Below, in pieces: positions 54,013 through 63,484 of a stretch of DNA of 64,000 bases. Every line of letters starts with the position of its first letter. Position 1 is the first letter of the stretch. This stretch comes from Mesostigma viride (lineage: Eukaryota; Streptophyta; Mesostigmatophyceae; Mesostigmatales; Mesostigmataceae). Location of the stretch: positions 934,001 to 998,000 of the forward strand of contig RPFO01000702.1 of NCBI GenBank assembly GCA_009746045.1, read 5' to 3'. The notes under the pieces were generated by a model. The model did no database searches and was not told the origin of the DNA. It was given only the letters and a program-made list of their open reading frames with translations. The translations under genes and the position numbers were made by a program.

Positions 54013-54861
54013 TTATTCTATTCCTTTTTTACTATTTTCATTATTCAAAAAACTGCTGTTATTGACAACTTTCTTACCAGTTTTATCTTCAAGAGCCATT
54101 CTTGCATCTTTAGCAATCTTACCACCTTTTTTTGCTGGTTCTTGGTTTTCTTCAAAGCCTTGTGCTTCCATATTTTCGGCAATTTGTCTTGTAGAAAGTT
54201 CAGCAAGAGCCGTAAAAATTAATTCTGCTTCACTCATGTGATTACGGAGGTTTTGGTTGTCCAAACCTTTTAGCTTTTTATGCTGTTTTACAGTTAAATC
54301 CGACCATTCTTGATGAATTATATTTGTAAGCGCAGCATATTCTTTGCCTTCTTTAACTCCGCTCTTTTTCCAGTAATCAGTAAGTTTATTTCTGGTTTCT
54401 TGCCCCATCATTCTTTGCTCGATCCATTTCTGGTCTCTACCATGCTTTTGCCAGTTTTCTCTTGCACGATTTAAAGATATTTCCGGCTCAGCAATTTCTT
54501 CTATCCTCTCATTACCAACTTTAGCAAGCCACATTTTTATCGGTTCTGCTTTTTTACTTGGGATCGATTGCACAAGCCGGAATATAGTTTCTAAATTCGC
54601 AACATCGGTATTATAGAATTTTCCATCGCTTGCTTTCATTTTTAGGTGGTCACAATCTGTGACCACCTGACTGCCTTCCGCTTTAAGCCTGGATTTCAGA
54701 GTTGTCCAATAGCTTTTGGCTTTCTTATAATCAGGTTGATCAGTCAGAACGGCAATAATGTCGATAACTGAAAAAAACCATTTTTGCTTTGTCTTATCAA
54801 AATGCCTTCTAACCTTAAAATCTTCAAAAAAAGTTAAATCTTGCGCCATGTTTAATCCCAT
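54013..54861 (-). CDS. DinD / BRO-N family protein
   Basis: The protein has 282 residues (or 278 from ATG 54849). A BRO-N domain is seen at the N terminus ('LTFFEDFKVRRHFDKTKQKW', 'FSVIDIIAVLTDQPDYKKAK', 'KSYWTTLKSRLKAEGSQVV') and a C-terminal region like DNA-damage-inducible DinD ('EISLNRARENWQKHGRDQKW' to 'LTNIIHQEWSDLTVKQHKKL', 'GLDNQNLRNHMSEAELI'). E. coli DinD inhibits RecA filaments. Placed between the methylase and specificity genes, it may link the module to DNA damage. It overlaps the end of hsdM by 10 bp or follows it by 2 bp, depending on the start. Confidence 0.8.
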   Translation of the reverse strand: MGLNMAQDLTFFEDFKVRRHFDKTKQKWFFSVIDIIAVLTDQPDYKKAKSYWTTLKSRLKAEGSQVVTDCDHLKMKASDGKFYNTDVANLETIFRLVQSIPSKKAEPIKMWLAKVGNERIEEIAEPEISLNRARENWQKHGRDQKWIEQRMMGQETRNKLTDYWKKSGVKEGKEYAALTNIIHQEWSDLTVKQHKKLKGLDNQNLRNHMSEAELIFTALAELSTRQIAENMEAQGFEENQEPAKKGGKIAKDARMALEDKTGKKVVNNSSFLNNENSKKGIE

Positions 54862-57212
54862 TGAATTATTCGCATATAGTCTAATATAGTTTCAAGGATA
54901 CCATCGTCAATTATAACTTCACCTTTTGTATTTGTGCGGTAAAGATCATTGGGCATAGGTTTTTCACCTCTTTTAGTCCTTTTGTAACCAATATTTTCTG
55001 CCTCAGCCATAAAGATTTTGTAATTTAATTCTTTAGCAACCTCACCAAAAACCCACCAAGTATTTACAAAACCAAATAACGCTTGAGTGTCTTTATCATA
55101 TTTACAAAGTTCTATTAACTCAGCATTATATTTCGCGATCAAGTCTTGAGTTGACAAAAGGCTATCATGCTCTTCTGTATAATTTTTTAACATTCTTAGA
55201 ATAATATCTCTCTCTTCTGAGTCTGATAGATTTTTTACTGATGGTAATTTACTGCGGCTTTTTTCTCCTTTGTAAACCTTAATTATATTTTCACATCTAG
55301 TTTTCAGATTATTCCACTCATTAGAATATTTATACCAAACATCATTCCAATGCTCTATTTCATCTTTTGGTTTCTTTTGCGCGAAAAGCAAACTTGTTTT
55401 TGTACTGGTAAATGGTTCAAACGTAACCTGAGGCAACGAAACAACCGCTTTTACCTTGAAATATTTATAAATAAATAATCTAATATATTTGTTTTCGGTC
55501 GTATCAAATATGCTTTCAGGTAATACAACTCCTAACCTACCATTTTCCCTTAATAATTGGTAATATCTTTCAATGAATAGATTTTCTGAATTCTTTTTAT
55601 CTCCAAAAATAAAGGAATATTTTAAACTACCTTTTGTTTCATTATCAAGTTCAACACTAAATGGTGGATTTGTAATAATTACATCAAACTCTCCATTAAC
55701 GTCTTTATCAAAATATGCTGTATCATTACTTGATATGTTCAAAGCATTTGGAGCAGTTTCTTTATCATAAAATTTAAAAGGCAACAGCCCATCTTTAACA
55801 AAAACGTTTGTTGAACCATCTCCATGTAGGATCATATTTACCTTAGTAGCTGTTCCTAAATTAAAATTATGCTCAACACCATAGATATACTCTCTTGCCC
55901 ACTTATTTTCTCGATTATCAGGCAGAAACCACTCATGAAATTTATCCTCTATATCTCTTTTTTTGTCTAAATTATCCATAAACCGCCTTTTAAGGTTTTC
56001 TGTAATAAATTTCATATACTCAATTAAGAAAGTTCCGCTTCCTGCACTTGGATCTATAATATATGGTATTTCTAAATCTCTATTTACTCGTTCTATTGCC
56101 AATTTATCTAACTGCAGTCCCCATAGTAGGAATTTTACTATATTTATATGTGTGAAGAATTGTCCTTTGGTTTGCTTAAATCCTTCTCTAATTATTCCCT
56201 CGAAAAAATCTCCTAAAATATCTTTGCCACTCAAACTGTTTTTACCATCTACGAGTGAATAGCATTCAAGTTGAGCAACTGTATATTTTAGTTTTGCTAA
56301 AGAAAATTTATTTTCGTCAATGACAAATGATTTTTTTAGCTTATTTTGATCAACAAAATTTAATCTTTGTTTTAAAGCTCTCCGATATAGTTCATTTATT
56401 CTCTCAAATAACTGCTCATTAGTTTCAAAGTTTTCACCATCTTTAAATGAAAAAATTTGGAAATCGTATTTCTCTCCATTTTTCTTTTCGCTCTCGTCTT
56501 GGATTTTAGCTAAAATGATATTAACGAGTGATGAAAAAATGTCATTATCATCTGTTCCACCACCACCCCAAAGAACGTTATGTAAATTTTTTCTTAAATA
56601 ATCTAATTGTTCGTGTGAAAAATCTTTTTCTAAATCCTTTTTTCCATCTTTAATGTATGGCTCTTTATGCGCTTTACCATAGCTTATAGGAATACTATCC
56701 GCAAAATTTCTTTCCTCTTTCCAAGATTCAAACGAACTAAATTTTTCATAATCAATTACAATACATTTATCTTTTATAGTTTCGCGTACTTGCTCATAAG
56801 TATATAAAACAAGATATTTTACATTATACCCTTGGCCTTTTTCTTGAGACGCAAGGTTAAAAAGCTGTTTTTCTATTACTTCATCTTTGTTTTTTTCGTA
56901 ATCATTAGGGCTTTTTAGTTCAATGTAAAGGAAGGCGTTGCCGTTATTATCTCTAACGATAATGTCAATTCTTGGTTTATTTACCTTTGGTCTGCCGATA
57001 TCATATTCTTTTTCTATCTCGATATTTTCTGGGCTATAACCTAATTCTTTAACTAACTTTGTTAATAAATAAGCTCTTACTAGCTCCTCATCTCCAGATA
57101 TCTTTTTAATTTCTCTATTTTGCTTAACTTTATGATAGGCAATTTTTTTTGTATCAATATCAATTTCCTTTACTGCAGGACTGTTGATTAAATAATTTTC
57201 TAATCCATTCAT
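54852..57212 (-). CDS. N6-adenine methylase with N-terminal HsdR_N-like nuclease domain
   Basis: The protein has 786 residues from ATG 57212. An upstream in-frame ATG (57278) adds a hydrophobic stretch unlike the family. Residues 1-160 resemble HsdR_N: 'ELVRAYLLTKLVKELGYSP', then Asp83 in 'PRIDIIVRDN' and Glu98-x-Lys100 in 'AFLYIELKSPND', the PD-(D/E)XK layout. Residues about 325-640 are an N6 methylase: 'GQFFTHINIVKFLLW', motif I 'DPSAGSGTFLIEYM' (387-400), motif IV 'NPPF' (515-518). A C-terminal helical part follows. So modification and possible cleavage sit in one chain. No HsdR helicase exists in the window. It is the first gene of the operon, divergent from the HTH gene. Confidence 0.82.
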   Translation of the reverse strand: MNGLENYLINSPAVKEIDIDTKKIAYHKVKQNREIKKISGDEELVRAYLLTKLVKELGYSPENIEIEKEYDIGRPKVNKPRIDIIVRDNNGNAFLYIELKSPNDYEKNKDEVIEKQLFNLASQEKGQGYNVKYLVLYTYEQVRETIKDKCIVIDYEKFSSFESWKEERNFADSIPISYGKAHKEPYIKDGKKDLEKDFSHEQLDYLRKNLHNVLWGGGGTDDNDIFSSLVNIILAKIQDESEKKNGEKYDFQIFSFKDGENFETNEQLFERINELYRRALKQRLNFVDQNKLKKSFVIDENKFSLAKLKYTVAQLECYSLVDGKNSLSGKDILGDFFEGIIREGFKQTKGQFFTHINIVKFLLWGLQLDKLAIERVNRDLEIPYIIDPSAGSGTFLIEYMKFITENLKRRFMDNLDKKRDIEDKFHEWFLPDNRENKWAREYIYGVEHNFNLGTATKVNMILHGDGSTNVFVKDGLLPFKFYDKETAPNALNISSNDTAYFDKDVNGEFDVIITNPPFSVELDNETKGSLKYSFIFGDKKNSENLFIERYYQLLRENGRLGVVLPESIFDTTENKYIRLFIYKYFKVKAVVSLPQVTFEPFTSTKTSLLFAQKKPKDEIEHWNDVWYKYSNEWNNLKTRCENIIKVYKGEKSRSKLPSVKNLSDSEERDIILRMLKNYTEEHDSLLSTQDLIAKYNAELIELCKYDKDTQALFGFVNTWWVFGEVAKELNYKIFMAEAENIGYKRTKRGEKPMPNDLYRTNTKGEVIIDDGILETILDYMRIIQWD

Positions 57213-57290
57213 TCTAAATCCCAAAAACAGGTTTACTAGAAATATTATTTCTGCTACTAGGAATCTACATGTTACCAATCTTTTTGTCTA

Positions 57291-57322
57291 TAACTCAAAT
57301 TACGCATAATTTTATTGGGTTA
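57291..57322. repeat. Imperfect inverted repeat in the divergent promoter region
   Basis: TAACTCAA and TTGGGTTA (seven of eight pairs) flank a 16-base centre between the divergent methylase and HTH genes, 6 bp before the HTH ATG. It could be an operator for the HTH protein. Weak. Confidence 0.25.
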
Positions 57323-57327
57323 CAACT

Positions 57328-57540
57328 ATGGCAAAACATTCACATAACTATTCAAATTTAAATCAACTTTTAACACGCAAGCAAGCAGCAGAATTGCTTG
57401 GGGTTAAGGAAACTACTTTAGCGCATTGGAAATGTACTGGTCGCTATAATTTATCATCCGTCAAGATAGGCAGACTTGTAAAATATCGAATGAGTGATTT
57501 AGAGCAATTTATTGAAAAAAGAGTAACTACCTATGAATAG
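57328..57540 (+). CDS. Helix-turn-helix (excisionase/AlpA-like) protein
   Basis: The protein has 70 residues. A MerR/excisionase-type wing-helix: 'LLTRKQAAELLGVKETTLAH' with 'WKCTGRYNLSSVKIGRLVKY' and 'RMSDLEQFIEKRV'. Such proteins assist excision of integrated elements or regulate element genes. It overlaps the primase gene by 8 bp, and begins the replication module of the island. Confidence 0.85.
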   Translation: MAKHSHNYSNLNQLLTRKQAAELLGVKETTLAHWKCTGRYNLSSVKIGRLVKYRMSDLEQFIEKRVTTYE

Positions 57541-58483
57541 CATTAATTTTAGAAACCTAAAAACCGCCCCCAGTGGTCATGAGCATTCAATAGTAAAACA
57601 ACCATTACCATCTGGAAAAAAAGAGGGTAATGAATGGATGGCACTTAATCCAGTTCGTTACGATAAAAACCTTGATTCATTCAGGATTAATCTAATTAAT
57701 GGTAAATGGATTGATCATGCTACAGCCGATAAAGGTGAAAATATTATAAGCCTAGTTGCTTATTTAAATGGTACTAGTCAGTATGAGGAAGCACAACCTT
57801 TATTAGGAAATAATACATATTTAAAAACGTGGAATTTGACTATTAACCCATCTAAAGTACATAAACCAGCTAAAGTTAATATATCTGAATATATCAATAA
57901 ATTATGGAATGAAGTTTTAGACACAAAAAATTCAATTGTAGAAACTTATTTACACCATCGTGGATTATTGCTCGAGAATATACCTAAAGCCATAGGTTAT
58001 CATCCCAACACTTATCATAAAACTAGTGGTAAATACTTTCCTACCATGTTATCAGCGGTAACCAAATATCGAACTGACAACATTATAGCTCTTCATCATA
58101 CTTATCTAAAAGCTGATGGTATTGGTAAAGCTGATATATCTCCTAATAAAATGATCCTTGGAAAAGTAAAAGCTGGAGCTTTAGTAATTACTCCTGCTAC
58201 CTCAACTCTAGTGATTGCTCAGGAAATTGGGACGGCACTTAGTGTATACGCTACAACAGGATTTTCTACATGGGCAAATTTCTCCTCATGGGGAATGGTA
58301 AATGTACAAGTACCGCCTATAGATACTGCCCAAAAAATTATTATTGCGGCAGATGCTGATGCAACTGGAATTACATCAGCAAATAAACTTGCCACCAAAC
58401 TATTAGAAGAAGGTTACAAAGTGAGTATCGCAATGCCTTCACAAGGTACAGATTTTAACAACTTGCTAAAAGAGGGAAATTAA
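57533..58483 (+). CDS. Toprim-domain primase-like protein
   Basis: The protein has 316 residues. N-terminal region 'EWMALNPVRYDKNLDSFRIN' and 'HATADKGENIISLVAYLNGT' match a DUF7146-type primase-associated zone, with a Toprim domain at about 215-310: Glu in 'LVIAQEIGTALSVYATTG', and the Asp-x-Asp in 'IIIAADADATGITSANKL'. The Zn-ribbon typical of DnaG is lacking. It would prime DNA in element replication or, combined with the next gene, act as an integrated-element primase. Coupled to the HTH gene. Confidence 0.82.
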   Translation: MNSINFRNLKTAPSGHEHSIVKQPLPSGKKEGNEWMALNPVRYDKNLDSFRINLINGKWIDHATADKGENIISLVAYLNGTSQYEEAQPLLGNNTYLKTWNLTINPSKVHKPAKVNISEYINKLWNEVLDTKNSIVETYLHHRGLLLENIPKAIGYHPNTYHKTSGKYFPTMLSAVTKYRTDNIIALHHTYLKADGIGKADISPNKMILGKVKAGALVITPATSTLVIAQEIGTALSVYATTGFSTWANFSSWGMVNVQVPPIDTAQKIIIAADADATGITSANKLATKLLEEGYKVSIAMPSQGTDFNNLLKEGN

Positions 58484-59986
58484 ATGACCATAGAACAAGT
58501 TAAAGATATTATAGCCAATGCAATTGAAATTGACAAGGAATTACCAGAGCCTCTTAGGAAGCCATTGCAGCCAGCATCTGAGTTTCCTATAGATTCATTA
58601 CCTCCTATATTAAAAGATGCAGTGCTTGCATTACATGACAAGATACAAGCTCCCATCGCACTATGCGCACAATCAGTATTAGCAGCTGTTAACCTTGCTG
58701 TGCAAGGTCATGCAGATATAATGTTACCCATGGGACAGAGTCGCCCTATATCTTGCTTTTTTTTGACTATCGCTGAAAGCGGAGAAAGGAAAAGTAGTTG
58801 TGATAACGAGGCTTTATTTGCAGTTAAAGCTTACGAAAAGAAGCTCAACGCTCAGTATAGTATAGATATTGAGCAATGGCAAAATACTAATGAAGTTTAT
58901 GAAGCTCAGAAACAATCTATTTTAAAAAAATCAAATTTAACTTCTGATAATAGAAAAGCTGCATTAGATAGTTTAGGACAAAAACCAATAAAACCATTAA
59001 TACCATTGCTTACATGTCCAGAACCTACGTTTGAAGGTTTATGCAAACTTATGAAAGATGGTTATCCAAGCCTTGGTATATTCTCAAGCGAAGGTGGCCA
59101 GTTTATTGCTGGTCATGGGATGAAAGCAGAAAATAAAGTACGAACAGCTGCAAGTATTTGTAGCATATGGGATGGAGAACCTATCAAGAGAATTAGAGCT
59201 GGAGAGGAAACCTCGATACTAAATGGTAGAAGGTTATCAATGCACTTAATGGTACAACCAGATATTGCAACTTCATTTCTCTCGGATCAGGTACTCAGAG
59301 ATCAGGGGATGTTATCTAGAATACTTGTTGTTGCACCAGCAAGTAGAATAGGTATGAGGATACAACATGAAGTAAGGCCTCAGAGTTTAAAGGCTTTAGA
59401 GCATTTTAATAAAAAACTTTCTACTATTCTTGATTTAAAATTGCCTTTAGCCCCTAATTGTGCCAATCAACTAAAACCAAGGTTGATACAATTAACCCAA
59501 GAGGCAACTGATCTGTATAAAGAATATGCTGATCATATAGAAGGCAAAATGTCTAATAATGGTGAACTTGAGCCAATTAAAGGCTTTGCCAATAAGCTCC
59601 CAGAGCATGCGCTAAGAATAGGAGCAACAATGGCTTTGTTTAATGATATCACGGCAGAGATTTTGACAATTGAACCTTTGAAACAATCCATAAAACTTAC
59701 TGATTTTTATGTAACTGAGCTATTGCGATTACGCAATGAAGGGATGACAGATCCAAAGCTAATACTTGCTGAGAAGTTACTTACTTGGATAAATGAACAC
59801 TGGCAAGAAGAAAACATCTCATTGCCTGATATATACCAAGTTAGTATCAATGCAATAAGAAATAAGGCCAGTGCATTGGAGATTGTCAAGATCTTAGAAA
59901 ATCATGGATGGTTGTGCAAAAACGATACCACAATAAAGGTTAAAGGTCAAAATAGACGGGATACATGGAAAATCATAAAGTTATAG
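58484..59986 (+). CDS. DUF3987-domain protein
   Basis: The protein has 500 residues, next to the primase stop (no gap, SD GAGGG). DUF3987 features: 'ASEFPIDSLPPILKDAVLAL', 'APIALCAQSVLAAVNLAVQG', 'GQSRPISCFFLTIAESGERK' (a P-loop-like region) and 'YPSLGIFSSEGGQFIAGHGM'. Members pair with Toprim primases in phages and islands and have a RecA/helicase-like fold. A role in DNA replication is inferred. The C terminus 'VKIWKIIKL'-like end is a winged-helix-type tail. Confidence 0.82.
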   Translation: MTIEQVKDIIANAIEIDKELPEPLRKPLQPASEFPIDSLPPILKDAVLALHDKIQAPIALCAQSVLAAVNLAVQGHADIMLPMGQSRPISCFFLTIAESGERKSSCDNEALFAVKAYEKKLNAQYSIDIEQWQNTNEVYEAQKQSILKKSNLTSDNRKAALDSLGQKPIKPLIPLLTCPEPTFEGLCKLMKDGYPSLGIFSSEGGQFIAGHGMKAENKVRTAASICSIWDGEPIKRIRAGEETSILNGRRLSMHLMVQPDIATSFLSDQVLRDQGMLSRILVVAPASRIGMRIQHEVRPQSLKALEHFNKKLSTILDLKLPLAPNCANQLKPRLIQLTQEATDLYKEYADHIEGKMSNNGELEPIKGFANKLPEHALRIGATMALFNDITAEILTIEPLKQSIKLTDFYVTELLRLRNEGMTDPKLILAEKLLTWINEHWQEENISLPDIYQVSINAIRNKASALEIVKILENHGWLCKNDTTIKVKGQNRRDTWKIIKL

Positions 59987-60003
59987 CGGGGTAATCCACG
60001 TAT

Positions 60004-60162
60004 ACTAAATTTGTCTTTGAGAAATTTGAGCGATCAAGAGTTATAGTAAGCGAAACTTTAGGTGCTTTAGATGCTTTAGGTGAGCACGTAGTAGGTTTTG
60101 CAAAATATCATAATAGGTTAAACGATAGTGAAAAAAATTTGTTGAATAATATTTTTTGTTAA
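60004..60162 (+). other. Unassigned open frame, likely gene remnant
   Basis: 52 open codons between a TAA at 59992 and a TAA at 60160, with no ATG. Encoded text includes 'SETLGALDALGEHVVGFAKY'. It looks like a decayed reading frame. No family recognised. Confidence 0.35.
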
Positions 60163-60258
60163 GAAATTAAGATTATAGACAAATCATAAGCTTTTATTGT
60201 AAAATTTTAGCTGCAAATAGTGGGTAATTATTTAATAAATTATATAAGATTAGAATTA

Positions 60259-61125
60259 ATGTTAGTAAAAACTACGAATACTACTGAAGGTAACAAATCT
60301 GTACCCACAGTAGTTGGTTATGACGCTTCAAAATATAATGCCTTAAAACATGGGGTGCTTTCAAAATACACAGTAATGTACTGGGAAAATAGAGACGATT
60401 ATGATACTCTGCTTAGTTCTTTAATTGACGAGTATAAACCAATAAATGTAACCGAAGGACATCTAGTTGAGGAGCTATCTGGTATTATCTGGCGTAAGAT
60501 GCGTCTTAGGTACGCAGAGATGAGTAGTTTACAATCAGCATTGAGCGAGAATATTGGCATAGAGTTTTTTTCTGGCAAGGATTGCGTTAAAGATGCTTTA
60601 CTTGAAAGATCGAGTAAAGTAGAGAATTTTAATGTCAAGCAAGCGGTATTATCTAGCCAAGAAGAAACAATAAACGAATTAGTCAAAATAAATAATAAAT
60701 TAAAGTGTTGCTTATTATCAGAACAGATTATTGCAGAATATAATTCTTATGATGATGCCGTAGTGGTTTTAGATGAAGAAGACCAGAATGAGTGGATAAA
60801 TAATTGGCTTGGTGAAAATGATGATAATCAAAATGAAGAAGATGAAGAGCGCTTTGTCTATGAGTACTATACAGCTTCAACAGAAGATTTACTGCTTTAT
60901 ATAGAAGATTTAAAAAAATGCTATGAAAAAAGTATTTATGAACTTGAAAATAGAAGTAAAGTAAAACATCAGGCATTAGGTAAAACCTTTTTTCATGATA
61001 AGGAGCTGAATAAATATATGAGGTATGAGAGTCATTTAGATAAGAAGTTTGAGAAAACCTTAGCAATGCTTATTAGGTTGAAGGATTTGAGGAAAGAGCA
61101 TAACGTAGGACAAAATAATAGTTAA
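60259..61125 (+). CDS. Conserved hypothetical protein (NALKHG-type)
   Basis: The protein has 288 residues from ATG 60259 (a GTG at 60220 in frame is less likely). 'YNALKHGVLSKYTVMYWENR' with 'PINVTEGHLVEELSGIIWRK' matches a protein family common near mobile elements in proteobacteria ('NALKHG.....LLP.E....'), of unknown role. A glutamate/aspartate-rich region (about 175-205) follows. Usually found beside primase/DUF3987 genes. Confidence 0.6.
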   Translation: MLVKTTNTTEGNKSVPTVVGYDASKYNALKHGVLSKYTVMYWENRDDYDTLLSSLIDEYKPINVTEGHLVEELSGIIWRKMRLRYAEMSSLQSALSENIGIEFFSGKDCVKDALLERSSKVENFNVKQAVLSSQEETINELVKINNKLKCCLLSEQIIAEYNSYDDAVVVLDEEDQNEWINNWLGENDDNQNEEDEERFVYEYYTASTEDLLLYIEDLKKCYEKSIYELENRSKVKHQALGKTFFHDKELNKYMRYESHLDKKFEKTLAMLIRLKDLRKEHNVGQNNS

Positions 61126-61245
61126 GTTAATATATATACAATCCGTTTGGTAAAATTATTAGGGATTTGTTTATAATTGTTTACTTGTAATTGCATTAGT
61201 AGTAACATTTTAGAATGTTTATTCTATTATGCTTATTAGCAAGAT

Positions 61246-61908
61246 ATGGTCTATTCACCACCTTGTAGTTACTCAATCAGATTAATAGACAAGTTAAAAT
61301 CATTAGATACTAAACACTTATTGGATTTTAATTTGATTAATAAGGCTATACACTGGGCTAAGAAATATCATGGTGACCAGAAAAGGAAATCAGGTGAGCC
61401 TTATTATTCCCACCCACTAGAAGTAGCTTATATTATATCTGAATATAAGCTAAAAACTGATGTAATAGCAGCTAGTATATTGCATGATATTGTTGAAGAT
61501 ACAGAAGTTACTGTAGAGATGCTACAGGACGCTTTTGGACAGAGAATAGCTGAAATGGTTGATAGACTTACTCGTGATAGACCGGATGGAACAAAGTTAA
61601 CTATAGAGGAAATAATTAATAATGCTTATTGTAAAAAAGATAACGAGGTTTTACTAATAAAGCTATTTGATAGATTTCATAATATGCAAACTGTTGGGGT
61701 TAAGTCTCCTGAAAAAGTAACAAAAAACGTGGTAGAAACATTAAAGTACTTTCTCAGTCTAGCTATTTTTTTTGAAAAACAAAACTATGGAATAGGTGAA
61801 TTAGATCACTCTATTAATGCTCTATGTTATCAACACATAAATTCTAAAGATAAACTTAATATAAGAAAAAGCCTCGTTTCAAATGATTATTATTTACCAG
61901 ATCTATAA
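61246..61908 (+). CDS. SpoT-like HD-domain hydrolase
   Basis: The protein has 220 residues. HD domain of the RelA/SpoT hydrolase class: 'IHWAKKYHGDQKRKSGEPYY' then 'SHPLEVAYIISEYK', HD pair 'AASILHDIVEDTEVT', and 'IKLFDRFHNMQTVG'. It lacks the synthetase, TGS and ACT domains. Small stand-alone forms hydrolyse (p)ppGpp and are amplified on rickettsial mobile elements. This fits an element that damps the stringent response. Confidence 0.88.
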   Translation: MVYSPPCSYSIRLIDKLKSLDTKHLLDFNLINKAIHWAKKYHGDQKRKSGEPYYSHPLEVAYIISEYKLKTDVIAASILHDIVEDTEVTVEMLQDAFGQRIAEMVDRLTRDRPDGTKLTIEEIINNAYCKKDNEVLLIKLFDRFHNMQTVGVKSPEKVTKNVVETLKYFLSLAIFFEKQNYGIGELDHSINALCYQHINSKDKLNIRKSLVSNDYYLPDL

Positions 61909-61988
61909 GACTTGCTAGAATTCTATTTTTATCATCGTTGTGGTTTTATAACTCAATTCTTAGATAACTTATAACGTTATATATCTTT

Positions 61989-63470
61989 ATGCAATATTAT
62001 ACGCAGTTAGAAAAAATAATAGAACAAGTTAATCGTATTAATAATGTCATAAAATTCCAATACTGGGATATTAGTGTTAATATGCCTCAAGGATCAGCTG
62101 TTAGTAAAACACAAGATATTATTACACTCAATTCCATTATTCAGCAAAAATTAAAATCTGACCAAACTATTAATTTGCTGACACAAGCACAAACTGAATC
62201 CCATAAGTTAAATGAATGGCAATTAGCAAATTTAAAACAAATAGATAAAAAAATAGCAAAGTCCCTATGTATAGATGATGAATTATACGCGAAATTTATT
62301 TCTGCCACTACTCAATGTGAATTAGTTTGGAGAAAAGCAAAAGCCGAGGATAATTATGAAGCACTTAAACCTTATCTACAGGAAGTATTAAACTGTACGC
62401 AGGCTATTGCTAAGAGTAAGTCTCAAAAATTTAATTGCTCACTTTATGATGCTCTAATTGATGAATACGACCCAGATAGTAAATCTGAAGAAATAAAAGT
62501 AATTTTTTCTACTCTAAAGAAGAATTTACCTAATTTAATCAAAGAAATACAACGTAAACAAAAATATGAATCTATAATTCCACTTACAGAAATGAATACA
62601 GCGCAACAAAAATTAGTTGCAGAAAAAATAATAAAAATGATGGGTTTTGATTTTACTAAGGGTAGATTAGATGAATCAGAGCATCCTTATTGTCGTGGTA
62701 ACCCTGATGATATTAGGTTAACAAGTAGATATGATAAGAATAATTTTTTATCTGGAATTCTGTCTAGTATGCATGAAGCTGGTCATGGCCTATATGAACA
62801 AAATTTACCAGCAAGTTATAGAAATCAGTTTGTGGGTATGGCAAGCAGCATGTCATTACATGAAAGCCAATCTTTATTTATGGAAATGCAGGTTGGTAAG
62901 TCAAAAGAATTTATGCAATACTTAGCCAGGGTTCTTAGAGATGATTTTAAATATATAGGATCTGAATATTCAAGTGATAATTTGTATAAATTAGTTACAA
63001 GGGTCAAGCCAAATTTGATTAGAATTAATTCTGATGAAGTGACTTATTGTATGCATGTAATATTAAGGTATGAAATTGAAGAAGCGCTGATTTATGGTCA
63101 CTTAAGTTTGGATGAGTTACCTGTTTATTGGAATCAGAAAATATCTGAATATTTAGGTATTAGTTGTACTTCCAATAAACTTGGATGTTTACAAGATATA
63201 CATTGGTCACTAGGAGATTTTGGTTATTTTCCCTCTTATGCTAAAGGGGCTATTATTGCTGCAATGTTAATGCGAACAATCAATCATAATACAAGACAAA
63301 AAATTGCTAATGGAGAATTTGAAAATATAAATAAATTTTTGAATAAAAATATAAGAAACTTGGGTTCATTAAAATCTACTAATACTTTAATTCAAGATGC
63401 AACGGGAGAAGAACAAATTAACCCAACTATATTTTTAACATATTTAGAACAAAAATATCTATCTCCTTAG
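61989..63470 (+). CDS. M32 (Taq) carboxypeptidase
   Basis: Zinc metallocarboxypeptidase of 493 residues. Zinc site 'SSMHEAGHGLYEQ' with His262, Glu263, His266, a third ligand Glu region 'ASSMSLHESQSLFMEMQVG', and the typical 'DEVTYCMHVILRYEIEEALI' and 'GCLQDIHWSLGDFGYFPSYA'. It releases C-terminal residues from peptides in the cytosol. Rickettsiae carry this gene, possibly to use host-derived peptides. Confidence 0.94.
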   Translation: MQYYTQLEKIIEQVNRINNVIKFQYWDISVNMPQGSAVSKTQDIITLNSIIQQKLKSDQTINLLTQAQTESHKLNEWQLANLKQIDKKIAKSLCIDDELYAKFISATTQCELVWRKAKAEDNYEALKPYLQEVLNCTQAIAKSKSQKFNCSLYDALIDEYDPDSKSEEIKVIFSTLKKNLPNLIKEIQRKQKYESIIPLTEMNTAQQKLVAEKIIKMMGFDFTKGRLDESEHPYCRGNPDDIRLTSRYDKNNFLSGILSSMHEAGHGLYEQNLPASYRNQFVGMASSMSLHESQSLFMEMQVGKSKEFMQYLARVLRDDFKYIGSEYSSDNLYKLVTRVKPNLIRINSDEVTYCMHVILRYEIEEALIYGHLSLDELPVYWNQKISEYLGISCTSNKLGCLQDIHWSLGDFGYFPSYAKGAIIAAMLMRTINHNTRQKIANGEFENINKFLNKNIRNLGSLKSTNTLIQDATGEEQINPTIFLTYLEQKYLSP

Positions 63471-63484
63471 GAAATAGCAATATT

